Source: Reclinomonas americana ATCC 50394 (lineage: Eukaryota; Jakobida; Jakobea; Jakobida). Taken from it: DNA of 30,252 nt. The stretch spans positions 26,191-56,442 of the forward strand of contig PS015227.1 of assembly GCA_048213135.1 (NCBI GenBank), read 5' to 3'. Position numbers and translations under genes: made by a program. The notes under the pieces are model-generated. The model searched no databases. It was not told the DNA's origin and saw nothing but the letters and a program-made list of their open reading frames with translations. Below, piece after piece: positions 20,448-29,876 of the stretch. The first letter of the stretch is position 1. The number at the start of each line of letters is the position of its first letter.

Positions 20448-21524
20448 TCACCAATGCAGATCGGGATTCGCGCTGCAGCGGAACAGCACCACTTCCGCCT
20501 CCTCCACCATGAAACAGCGCAGCACCATCTCCGGTAGGCAACGCCACTCCAGCTCTTCTTCTTGCAGTTGTTGTTGCAATTCCTGCACGGTGTGCATGGC
20601 CAGTCGCGCTGCGTGCAGCTCACACTGAGCAAGGCCACACGGCGAGGACCACACGCGCACCGTGTTGTCATAGCCGCCGCTCACAATGTGCTGGCCATCG
20701 GGGGCGACGGCAACTGATTTGACCCATCCAGTGTGGCCCTCGAGTCGCCGCACCTCGTCTCCACTCGCCAGTGACCACACGCGCACGGTCTTGTCAACAC
20801 TTCCACTGACGACAAACTGGCAGTCGGGTGTGATGGTCACGGACCACAAAGTGCCTGTGTGGCCCTCGAATCGTTGCACCTCCTCGCCACTTGCCAGGGA
20901 CCACACAATCACAGCAAAGTCATGACCCCCGCTGACAATGTGCTGACCGTCGGCGGAGACGACGACACACATCACGGAATTATCGTGCCCATGCAGCTGT
21001 TGCACCTCCTCCCCACTTGCCAGTGACCACACCCGTATCGTCAGATCGAAACTTCCACTCACCACGTACTGACCGTCGGGAGTGACAGCGACCGACAGCA
21101 CCCAGCCCCTGTGCCCCTCCAACTGTCGCACCAGCTCGCCACTCTCCATCGACCACACTCGCACAGTCCGGTCCGCGCTTCCACTCACCACGTGCCGACC
21201 ATCGGGAGTGACGGCGACCGAAGACACCCACCACGTGTGACCCGTCAACTGTCGCACTTCGTCACCACTCTCCATCCCCCACACTCGAATGGTCTTGTCA
21301 TTCAAGCCGCTCGCACTCACCACGTGCTGCCCGTCGGGAGTGACGGTGACGTGGCGCACCTCGTCGGTGTGTCCCTCCATGCGTCGCACTTCTTCGCCGC
21401 TCATCAGCGACCATACGCGCACCGTCATGTCCTTGCTGCCGCTCACCACGTGGCGACCGTCGGGGGTGATGGCGACGGACCACACGCCGTCGGTGTGGCC
21501 CAGGAGGCATTTGTGGGAGGTCAT
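20448..21524 (-). CDS. WD gene I: seven-bladed WD40 protein with family tail
   Basis: Single exon. I place the start at ATG 21524 (MTSHKCLLGHTDGVWSV), giving 358 residues. The open frame extends to 21734 but through a low-complexity Pro/Ser/Leu segment from a purine repeat, which the paralogues lack. Blades begin LLGHT, MEGHT, LTGHT, LEGHR, LHGHD, FEGHT and LEGHT. Blade 2 has a one-residue insert (SASGLNDKTIRVWG). Tail: SSPCGLAQCELHAARLAMHT, a Gln/Glu-rich linker, WRCLPEMVLRCFMVEEAE, CSANPDLHW and TGA. It is the outermost member on the right. Confidence 0.92.
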   Translation of the reverse strand: MTSHKCLLGHTDGVWSVAITPDGRHVVSGSKDMTVRVWSLMSGEEVRRMEGHTDEVRHVTVTPDGQHVVSASGLNDKTIRVWGMESGDEVRQLTGHTWWVSSVAVTPDGRHVVSGSADRTVRVWSMESGELVRQLEGHRGWVLSVAVTPDGQYVVSGSFDLTIRVWSLASGEEVQQLHGHDNSVMCVVVSADGQHIVSGGHDFAVIVWSLASGEEVQRFEGHTGTLWSVTITPDCQFVVSGSVDKTVRVWSLASGDEVRRLEGHTGWVKSVAVAPDGQHIVSGGYDNTVRVWSSPCGLAQCELHAARLAMHTVQELQQQLQEEELEWRCLPEMVLRCFMVEEAEVVLFRCSANPDLHW

Positions 21525-21530
21525 GGACGA

Positions 21531-21668
21531 GAGGGAGAAGGTGAGGGAAGAGGGGTAAGGGTGGAGAGGGGAAGAGGGGAAGAGGGGAAGAGGGGAAGAG
21601 GGGAAGGGGAAGAGGGGAAGAGGGAATAGGGAAGGGAAGGGGGGAAGGGTGAGAGGAGAAACAGGAGA
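21531..21668. repeat. Homopurine GGGGAAGA minisatellite upstream of WD gene I
   Basis: About 130 bp of almost pure purine on the plus strand, built of GGGGAAGA-type units from about 21569 to 21630. Such mirror-like homopurine tracts can form triplexes. It lies directly upstream of the chosen start of gene I. The rest up to 21840 holds A-rich sequence and no gene. Confidence 0.8.
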
Positions 21669-21840
21669 GAGGCAGTGTGCGCGCGAAATAAACACAAGGA
21701 AAATTATGCACGGGACAAACAATCGTGATGCCATCTCTCACAATCACCTCTCACACACCTACAGTAACAGAGCACAAAAGTAGCATGTGGCAGCAAAAAA
21801 TAAAGAATAAAAAGAAAAAAGAAAAAAAGAAAAAATCAAG

Positions 21841-21921
21841 CGCGTCGGGCACGATTCGAACGTGCGCGGGTTGCCCCAATTGATTTCTAGTCAATCGCCT
21901 TAACCACTCGGCCACCGACGC
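21841..21921 (-). tRNA. tRNA-Ser-AGA: tRNA-Ser (anticodon AGA)
   Basis: On the minus strand a 7-bp acceptor stem (GCGTCGG with CCGACGC, discriminator G) encloses a D arm with TGGCCGAGTGGTTAAGGCGA, an anticodon stem ATTGA/TCAAT around the loop CTAGAAA, a long variable arm (GGGGCAACCC) and a T arm GCACGTTCGAATCGTGC. This is a type II tRNA of 81 bases decoding UCU. There is no intron. The A and B boxes are clear, and a TTTTTT run just 3' serves as Pol III terminator. CCA is not encoded. Confidence 0.96.
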
Positions 21922-22050
21922 CAGATCGAAAACGAGTGATGGCATTACTGGATGCCCCATTGATCGCGAAGGGCAACAGGTGGAATTCACACCATTGGTT
22001 GAGCAAAGAGAAACAACTTCTGAGAGTGTGTGTGTGTGTGAGAGAGAGAG

Positions 22051-22312
22051 ATGTTGCGCCTTCATCGCGGAGCTGCCAAGGCGGCTGAGCAGTGGCCAGT
22101 GGGTGCTCTCGATGTGGAGATTGATGCGGGTGAGTGAGAGAAGAGAAGGGAGCGATAGAGAGAGAGAGAAGAGAGGGAGGGAGAGAGAGAGAAGAGAGAG
22201 TGAGTGAGTGAAAGAGAGAGTGTGAGAGAGAGAGAAAGGAGTGAGCGAGTGAGCGAGCGAGTGTGTAAGAGAGTGAAAGAGAGAGTGTGTGTGAGAGAGA
22301 GTGTATGTGTGT

Positions 22313-22384
<72 letters not shown>

Positions 22385-24613
22385 TAGTAGTCGTACGTCG
22401 TCGTACGTCGTACGTACGTCGTTCGGTACGTACGTACGTACGTACGTACGTACGTACGTACGTACGTACGTACNNNNNNNNNNNNNNNNNNNNNNNNNNN
22501 NNNNNNNNNNNNNNNNNNNNNNNNNNNNNNNNNNNNNNNNNNNNNNNNGAGAGAGAGAGAGAGAGTTTGTGTTGCTCTCCCGCTTCCTCACTCTTCTTTC
22601 TCCTTTGATGTCCGTTACCAGCGGACGCAAAACACCCGCTCACCCTCGACGACGTCCGAGTGCTCGCGGCTGCCATTGGCCGCGCGCCTGGTCTCACTCG
22701 CCTCGTGTTGCGCAGTTGCGTCTGTGCTCGTGTGTGAGAGAGAGTGAGGTTCCAAGTGATTTCGGAACATTTATTTTTTTCGCGCGCTTCTTTTTCGTTC
22801 TTTGTGTGCACGCAGATTTTGATGTCGATGAGGAGTTTGCGGTGTACTTGGCCGAGGCCATGCACGATCATCCCACATTGTCGACGGTGTCGTTGGATGG
22901 TGAGTGCCGGGAAGAAGAGGTGACCGTTATGGGTGACGTGGCGGCGTGTCTCTCGTGTGGTGTGCGAGTGTGCAAGTGTGTATGCGTGCGAGTCGTGACT
23001 GCGGGCTGTTGCATGTCGAGTGGGGGAAGAATATTCTTCGTGTCCAGATTGAGATTCTTCGGCAGCTTGGTTGTCTGTCGTCCAATGCTCATCGTGCTCT
23101 GTTCCTTCTGCCTCTGAGTTGTGTAATTGGGCATTCGTCAAGCTCTTTCTGCCGTGCGTCATTCCAATGGTCTTTTGCTCCCAGCGACTGAGCTTGTTCA
23201 TCACCCTCATCGTGAACGGTTGCTGAGTGTTGCTCTTTGCTTTCACTCTGTCCTCCCTCCTCTGCTGAGAAGCGCCCTCAGCGAGTGAATCTCGCACCTC
23301 GTTCTCGGTGCTGTGCTTGTTGAGTGGCGCTCTCAGCCTTTCGTGATTCTCGTTCCATGTTCTGTGTGTCTTCCGCTGCTGTGCTGCATCCAACATGCAA
23401 GCTGATTTGTGCACTTGGTGTTGTCCTCTTGTCGCGGTTGCTTTGTGTTCTTGAGCGTTCGAATACCTCTTGCACTGTTCTCGGTGTCGCTGCCGAGTTG
23501 CATTCAGTGATTCGTGCACGCTTCTTTTTTCTGCGCCCTCTCTCCTTCTGTTGAGTGGCATTCGAAGTCGATCGTTCCTTTTTCTCCACGGCCGTGCTGT
23601 GTCTCTCCATTGTCACAGCAACTGGGCTCCTGTGGCATTTCTTTTCTTCGGTTCCTAACAACCCCTCCGCAGTCTGCCTGCTGACACAGGGCGCGTGCGA
23701 CATTCTCCTGCCAGTCCTCGCCAGCCAGATGCGCCACTTGCATTTCTTTTGTTGCGTTTTCCATCTCTGCCGCCCTCCACAGTCACGCGCCGCTGACAAT
23801 CCTTTTTTTCGGTCAGGGACGCGCCTCTCGATGCCACCTTGCGTGAGTGGACTGTGCGAAGGGCTGCGCGCCGCCGATTGCCGCCTGCAGACGCTGGATC
23901 TGTCGAGTTGCGTTGGGAGGGAGAAGGATAGAGAGACTTCCCTCTACTTCTCCCCTCTTCTCATCCCACCCCAGACATCGACCTGGACGCCCGCAGCGCC
24001 TGCGAACTGCTGAACTGCCTGGCCACCGAGAACCAGTCGGTAAAGACCCTCGACCTCTTCGGTGCGCCCAGCACTCACATTCTCTCACGCGCCCTGCACA
24101 CTCGCCACTCACCCGCTTCCTCGACCAGGCAACTCCCGCATCTTCTCATCCACCTCGGACGACACGGCCTCGGCGCTCGTCAACCTACTCACCGCCAACA
24201 CCACTGTCACTCGCCTCTCGCTCCTCTCCACCGGCCTCACCGACTCGATCGCCGCCCGCATCGCCGACGCCCTCACCTACGCCAACCGCACGCTGACCGC
24301 CCTCAATGTGGGCGGCAACGACTCGACGCTGACGACGGCGGGCGCGCGCTCCCTGCTGTCGTGTCTGGCGGAGAACTTGCAGATTGGCTGGCTCTTCCTC
24401 GATCCGCAGCTGGAGGGTCGGTGCGGAGGCGACTTTTCGCGCGTGCTGGCCCTCAATCAGGAGGCGCTGCATGTGGCCAAGGTGTCGAACCAGTTGGCGG
24501 CGACGACTGCGGCGTTGATTCCCGCCGAGGCCGACATGGCGCTGGAGATTGCGTATGCCTACACCACGCAGTTGCGGAACACGGCGCTGAGGGTGACGCT
24601 GAGGAACTTTTGA
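22051..24613 (+). CDS. Leucine-rich-repeat protein (ribonuclease-inhibitor type)
   Basis: Exons: 22051-22129, 22622-22714, 22816-22899, 23673-23750, 23817-23906, 23975-24061, 24129-24613 (TGA). They sum to 332 codons, so 331 residues. The start is MLRLHRGAAKAAEQ. The LRR pattern of 28-30 residues recurs: TRLVLRNFDVDEEF, STVSLDVCLLTQGACDILL, RHLHFF, QTLDLSNIDLDARSACELL, KTLDLFGNSRIF, TRLSLLSTGLTDSIAARIAD, TALNVGGNDSTL. Introns fall at about the same place in successive repeats (after RN, F, SN), so exons equal repeats. This is common in RI-type LRRs. A helical segment (NQEALHVAKVSNQLAATTAA) follows the LRRs. No effector domain is seen, and the partner is unknown. Three of six introns begin GTTGCG. 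Gap 22474-22548 lies in intron 1. Exon 4 is the least certain. Confidence 0.8.
22313..22473. repeat. GA microsatellite followed by (TACG)n palindromic repeat
   Basis: A (GA)n run at 22313-22378 is followed by TCGTACG variants and a pure TACG tract from 22426 to 22473, where the gap begins. TACG repeats are self-complementary and form hairpins or cruciforms, a likely cause of the assembly break. It lies in intron 1 of the LRR gene. Confidence 0.95.
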
Positions 24614-25036
24614 AGGAGCTTGAGAGGAAGAGGTTGTATTTTTTCGTTGTATGAGTGGTGGGTGTCTATGGAGTGAGGGAGGAAAGGTGTGTATGTGTGT
24701 GAATGAACGGCCGGCGGTGACAACTTAAGAGGCCAGCACGTGGCTTTGCCTCCTGGAGAAGAGCAATTGTGTTGCATACCAAGGTCGTTGTCTGCAAGAA
24801 ACTTGTGAACATTTGCGCATGTGGTGAGCGAAGTGCTTTGTTTCTGATGAAGCAAGCACCTTTTCCTTCACTTCAAACACATAAGAAGTCGCTCGACGCG
24901 CGCTCATTCCCCTTGTGGAGAGGAGCTGACAGGCAGCCAAGCGCGCGTCTGGCAAAAGACATGCAGACACATAAAAAAAGCAATATATGGAGACAAATAT
25001 TCCAGAGGCGTGACAATGGGGGGTTGGGAAGCACGC
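24614..25036. other. Convergent intergenic spacer with a dispersed sequence block
   Basis: It separates the 3' ends of the LRR gene (+) and the receptor-like gene (-). At 24728-24800 it carries GGCTTTGCCTCCTGGA and CCAAGGTCGTTGTCTGCAAG. Similar blocks occur in the same order on the minus strand at about 7205-7000 (GGCTTTGCCTCCTGGAAGG, CCAAGGTCATTGTCGGCAAG). No gene is seen. Confidence 0.55.
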
Positions 25037-26845
25037 TTAGATGCCAGTCTGGTAACCGCCAGCGTCGGCATTGGCGGAGTAGGCACCGCCCTTGGCAGCA
25101 CCGGCACCAGAGTCCTGCGGAAGGGGGAAGGGTGAGAAAAGGGAAAGAGGGGAAAGGGGGGAAAGGGGGAAGGGGGAGAAAGGGGAAGGAGAAAGGAGAG
25201 GGGGCATGGGGGCGAGGGTGAAGGAGAGAGGGGGAGAATAAATGCGACAAGAAGGGTGAGGGAAGGACAGAGATCTGAAAAGAGGGAGGGGAGAGAGACA
25301 AAGCCATACGAGGCGGAGGTGAGACAGATAGTGACAAAGGTCCATAGAGGAGGAAAGGAACAACTCCTGTGATCATGATAGCAAGCTATCCCGATGCACA
25401 ACAAAGAGAAATCAAACAGAGAGAGAGAGAGAAATCAAAGAGAGAGAGAGAGAGAGGCACGTTGTGCGTTCACATCGAAGAACGGAACAACTCTCCCGAT
25501 GTACGAGTGCAGCAAGTATGAAAGCGACAAGAAATGAGAGGTAGACAGTAAGGGAGAGAAAGAGTTGGAGAGAGGCACAGACTGCAGTGCACATCGTACG
25601 TTCGCAGAGTGCAGAATCAACTCCCCGAGGACAAGCAGAAGGAGATATAATGCAACAAGAAGTGAGAGGGCGAAAAAATTCGAGACGCTAAGAGAGGGGG
25701 CACAGAAGAGATAAAATGCGCCACGCGCTCTCGAGACGCGGAGAACAACCTCCGTGTACAACGAACAAAACCGAAGAGAGAGAGAGAGAGAGAGAGAGGC
25801 GAAGAGAAAGAGAAGCCGAGAGTACAATTACGCACTAATTCGCGTCAGGCGCACGCCCTATTTTCTGACTCCTCTCACTCTCGATTCAAGCACAACAAGG
25901 AACGCGGCGAACACACAAGATACCTCGGCTCACAACAGACAACAACACACACGGATACCACTCCGTGCCACTTTCACAGCTATCCTCACTCTCATTCTCC
26001 GTGCCACGCGGACAACTTGTCCATCAGTCACCGTATCACTGACACTGCTTTCGTCACTCTCCCTCCCTCCCACTCCATTCCACCCTTCTCCACCCGCATT
26101 ACGCAACAAACTGATTGTACGAGGCAGGCGAGCGGCAGCAGAACACCAGACGCACACCGTCCTGCATCGCCGCACACACACACGAAATCCATGAGATGTG
26201 CGAATGAATCCCAGAAAAATCACACGGCACGCACCAACACGCAGCCAAAGAACTGCTTCCAGAAGCCGTAGTTCGGCAGCGCCTCGGCGCCGGTGAGCTT
26301 GCGGGCAATCAGGTTGTACGCCACACCCACAGCAATGTAGACGGCCAGCAACGAGAAGAAGCTGCGCACATATGCGTGCGTGCGCGAATGTCAACACGGG
26401 GGCAGGTGAGAAAATGGGACGTGGCGGGGCGGCATCACGCAACATGATCACAAAGATCCAGCCACCCGACAGGCCACCCGAGCTAATGGGGCATCCGGCC
26501 ACCGAGTTGACCTTGAAGTAGTAGACGCCAGCCATGTCACCATCCTCGTGGTCGAACGACACGTCGGGGTTGTTGAGGTCGCCGTATTTCTGCGCGTGGG
26601 GGAGAGGATAAGGGGGGAGAGGAGGAGTGTCACATGGTTCTCCATTTCCCCGAAACGCAACGTCGTTGCAGTAAATGTCGATCTGGGTGGTGCGGTTGAG
26701 GTTGATGTGGTTGTACGGAGTGCCGTCGGCGTAGAGCAGAGTGACGCCAGCCGCTGGGTTGTCGGGGTTCAACCACCTGACCTGGGAGTTCTCGTTCCAC
26801 GAGCCTAACCGCTTGCAGAAGCCACCGACAAAGCCCGGCGGGCGG
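25037..26845 (-). CDS. Mannose-6-phosphate-receptor/ATG27-like membrane protein, C-terminal exons
   Basis: Minus-strand exons: 26845-26662, 26589-26444, 26361-26241, 25114-25037 (TAA). They encode the second half of a lumenal MRH-type domain (GFCKRLGSWNENSQVRW, NRTTQIDIYCND, YYFKVNSVAGCP), one transmembrane helix beginning GGWIFVIIFFSLLAVYIAVG, the cytosolic ARKLTGAEALPNYGFWKQF characteristic of M6PR/ATG27-type receptors, and a Gly/Ala-rich tail ending GGYQTGI. Such proteins cycle between Golgi and endosomes. The first exon here needs two bases from an upstream exon; that exon is found on the plus strand at 27798-27907. With the pieces at 27703-27907 and 30140-30252 the gene is 262 codons, 261 residues. 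Two of these introns start GTTGCG. M6P binding itself is not shown. Confidence 0.85.
25440..25780. repeat. Degenerate repeat of about 120 bp in the last receptor intron
   Basis: Three diverged units start near 25457, 25573 and 25699 with GGCAC and contain GAACAACTC/CTCCCGA-type and ACAAGAAATGAGAG-type blocks between GA runs. They lie inside the 1.1-kb intron 25115-26240. No coding signal. Confidence 0.5.
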
Positions 26846-27299
26846 CTGCGAAGGATAAGGGTAAGAGGATAGCAAGAGAGGGGAGGGAGGCAGAGAGGGA
26901 AAGGGAAAGGGAGAGGGACGGAGGGAAAGGGGGGAAAAGAGAGAGAGGGAGGCAAAGGGAGAGAGGGAGAGAGGAGAGGGGAGAGAGAGAAAGAGGGGAG
27001 AGAGAGTACACCAGAGAGAGTACAGACAAGCAGGAGCATGTAAAGAAAGGAAACGTGCAGGAAGAGAGGAGCGCACAGTGTGAAACCGATAAATCTAGTC
27101 GAAGAGAAGACAGCGCTTGGGAAGAGTGGTGGAGCGAAGTATGGAACAGATCACTTGTCGAACAGAACACAGGACATGGAGAGAAGGAAAACCGCCGGGA
27201 GGGAGGGAGAGAAGTGTGCAGAAACACAGTCTGTTGACGAGGTGTGGCACGAAAGAAGGATGCAAGGAGAATGACGACACGGAGAGAGAGAGGGAGAGG

Positions 27300-27311
27300 G
27301 GGAGAGGGGGA

Positions 27312-27364
<53 letters not shown>

Positions 27365-27365
27365 A
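27300..27365. repeat. GA microsatellite at contig edge
   Basis: GGGGAGA units pass into (GA)n and end TAGAA beside a 20-N gap. On the minus strand this is a CT tract. It matches the CT tract that ends the next contig at 28541, as expected if that contig is reversed and both are one intron microsatellite. Confidence 0.85.
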
Positions 27366-27385
27366 NNNNNNNNNNNNNNNNNNNN

Positions 27386-28541
27386 GACGTTGCGCACATA
27401 TGTGAAAGAGAGAGGGAGTGTATGAGACAGAGAGTGGCTTGTGTGCTTGTGTGTGGTTGTGTGTGAGAGAGCGCAGAGGTGCGTTTGCGAATTGTGCGTG
27501 TGTTGTCTGCACATTTTCCGCGCCCATGTCGCACACTCACACACACGCACTCTCGCGCATCAGCCGTGTCACTCAGTGCGTGTGCGTGTCTGCGTGTCTC
27601 GTGTCAGTGCATGAGTGTAGTTGTGCGACATGGCGCGACATGTTGTGAGCATCGCCCACAGTGGCCGTGTTTCTCACTCACTCACTCTGCTCATCTACAC
27701 AGTGGAGTCTATCAGACTGGCGTTGTGCAGCAGGTGCGCTCTCCATTGTGTGTTACATAAGAATCAATTATTGAGTGTGTAATGTTTTTTTTTTTAGGCG
27801 ACGGATCCGCCCGGATATGTGTACACGGTGGCGATTTGCCAGGATGTGCAGGAGAAGTGCTACCAGATGAACAAGCCGAGCAACATTTTCGATTCGGTCA
27901 CGCAAAAGTTGAGTGTGTATGTCGGCGGAGTTGTCGGGTTCTGAGCTTGTCTTTTCTTTCTCTCTCTCTGTCTCTCTGTCTTCCTCGTTCTGTGCACTCT
28001 CGGATGTGCGATTTGATTGCTGTTTCTCGACAATACTCGTGATTGATTCTTTTTTCTCCGCGCTGGTTTTTGCCACTCTGGTGTTCGATCGCTGAATGAT
28101 CCGCGACACTCGTCTGTAGCTCGCTCATTATCGAGCTCTCTCTCCCTCTGCGTTGTCTCTGGTCACGACGTGCACTCACAGCCTTTGTCTCGTCGTCTTC
28201 CTCTCTCCCTCCCTGTCATTCCCTTTTTCTTGGCCGCGGACTCTGCTTCTCTCTTCCGCTCTGTCTCCTCCACAGCTCCCTGTCATTCTAGCACAGACTC
28301 TTTTCCCCCGCACTTCTCTCTTCCTCTGCCAAGTTCACTTCTTCCCACGATCTGTCTTCTCTTCCGATTGCATGCGACAAAAGTGATCGGTTTATCCACT
28401 CCTCTCCCCGTTTTCCACTCTCACTTCGCTCGACAACTGTTTCTGCTTCTCCTCACTGCTCGCTCCCGCTCTTCCCATATTTAGTTTCTCGACAGCAGCG
28501 ATCAGTTTCACTGCTTCTCTCTCTCTCTCTCTCTCTCTCTC
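27386..28541. other. Contig scaffolded in the wrong orientation
   Basis: This contig sits between a 20-N and a 730-N gap and carries two exons of the receptor-like gene on the plus strand, although the remaining exons at 25037-26845 are on the minus strand. Reversed in place, its intron phase (two bases over) matches the acceptor at 26845, and CT microsatellite meets CT microsatellite. Confidence 0.85.
27703..27907 (+). CDS. Two lumenal exons of the M6PR/ATG27-like gene (in a reversed contig)
   Basis: Exon 27703-27733 reads (x)GVYQTGVVQQ after a CACAG acceptor. Exon 27798-27907, after a poly-T tract and TAG, reads ATDPPGYVYTVAICQDVQEK and CYQMNKPSNIFDSVTQ and ends two bases into a codon at a GTTGAG donor. 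This is the first half of the MRH-type domain whose second half is on the minus strand at 26845-26662; the phases match. The first three bases of the contig (27386-27388), followed by GTTGCG, appear to complete the exon that is cut at 30252. Confidence 0.83.
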
Positions 28542-29271
28542 NNNNNNNNNNNNNNNNNNNNNNNNNNNNNNNNNNNNNNNNNNNNNNNNNNNNNNNNNNN
28601 NNNNNNNNNNNNNNNNNNNNNNNNNNNNNNNNNNNNNNNNNNNNNNNNNNNNNNNNNNNNNNNNNNNNNNNNNNNNNNNNNNNNNNNNNNNNNNNNNNNN
28701 NNNNNNNNNNNNNNNNNNNNNNNNNNNNNNNNNNNNNNNNNNNNNNNNNNNNNNNNNNNNNNNNNNNNNNNNNNNNNNNNNNNNNNNNNNNNNNNNNNNN
28801 NNNNNNNNNNNNNNNNNNNNNNNNNNNNNNNNNNNNNNNNNNNNNNNNNNNNNNNNNNNNNNNNNNNNNNNNNNNNNNNNNNNNNNNNNNNNNNNNNNNN
28901 NNNNNNNNNNNNNNNNNNNNNNNNNNNNNNNNNNNNNNNNNNNNNNNNNNNNNNNNNNNNNNNNNNNNNNNNNNNNNNNNNNNNNNNNNNNNNNNNNNNN
29001 NNNNNNNNNNNNNNNNNNNNNNNNNNNNNNNNNNNNNNNNNNNNNNNNNNNNNNNNNNNNNNNNNNNNNNNNNNNNNNNNNNNNNNNNNNNNNNNNNNNN
29101 NNNNNNNNNNNNNNNNNNNNNNNNNNNNNNNNNNNNNNNNNNNNNNNNNNNNNNNNNNNNNNNNNNNNNNNNNNNNNNNNNNNNNNNNNNNNNNNNNNNN
29201 NNNNNNNNNNNNNNNNNNNNNNNNNNNNNNNNNNNNNNNNNNNNNNNNNNNNNNNNNNNNNNNNNNNNNNN
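28542..29271. other. Assembly gap, size doubtful
   Basis: The gap is 730 N. As scaffolded it would have to contain the rest of RPS15. If both flanking contigs are reversed in place, the two real edges (30252 and 27386) join almost without loss, and RPS15 instead runs off the scaffold end. Confidence 0.6.
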
Positions 29272-29335
29272 CACACACAATCGTGAGTGACAAGAGAGAG
29301 TCAGAGAGAGTGTGTGTGAGTGAGAGACATGGCAC

Positions 29336-29591
29336 CTTGACGAGGTCCTCCAGCTCGACTCCGCGGTACGGGAAGGTCTTGAAGGTGCGCTTCTTGCGCA
29401 ACTCCATCTCCTCATCAGCCTGCTCACATGACACGCCGAGCAAACACAGTGGTGAGTGTGAGTGGGGAGGAGGAGGGGAGCGTGTGCATGTCATGCATGG
29501 ACATCAACACTCTCTGCGTTTCCGCACAGAGACACACACGCAGATACACAGACTCGCATGCGCCTCGTGCGCCTCTACACACCTTCGACAT
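29336..29591 (-). CDS. RPS15: 40S ribosomal protein S15 (uS19), first two exons
   Basis: Exon 1 (29591-29583) encodes only MSK. Exon 2 (29419-29336) encodes ADEEMELRKKRTFKTFPYRG and VELEDLVK. This is the conserved N-terminus of eukaryotic uS19, which sits in the small-subunit head and reaches the decoding site through its C-terminal tail. Donors are GTGTGT and GTGCCA. The remaining roughly 110 residues are not in the window: after exon 2 there are 64 bases and then the gap. A short first exon followed by an intron is typical of ribosomal protein genes. Confidence 0.9.
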
Positions 29592-29876
29592 GTTTGTTTG
29601 GGGTGAGTGTTGCGCACACGAAACAAGTGGCTCGTTGTAAGTGAGAGGGACAAATCGGCGTGACACGTCATGCGGCGACCCACGACGTTGCAGCAGCCAG
29701 CCGCCAACTCTCCTACTTGCTCTCTCTTGCTATTCTGTAGTGCTGCGTGCTGTTTATATGCTTGTTGCCTCCGTGATTTATTCTCTTTGTGGAGGCAAAC
29801 TGGTCGACGTTTTATTTTCCGGCTGTTTCTGTCGTGAGGCGGCTTGCGGATTTTTGTGGGGCATTGTGGAGGCTAT

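Noticed and set aside
7660-21524. WD array as a CRISPR or satellite array
   Set aside because: The 126-base periodicity comes from 42-residue coding blades with conserved frame, not from short direct repeats with spacers.
8726-21629. Numerous plus-strand open frames opposite the WD genes (Arg/Thr/Ser/Pro-rich)
   Set aside because: They are antisense shadows of the repetitive GC-rich WD blades and repeat with the same 126-base period.
21525-21734. Signal-peptide-like N-terminal extension of WD gene I starting at 21734
   Set aside because: The extension is translated from a homopurine minisatellite and is absent from all paralogues. ATG 21524 gives the family start.
22062-23561. 499-codon open frame on the minus strand
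   Set aside because: It crosses a gap, GA and TACG repeats and the antisense of LRR exons, with no conserved motif.
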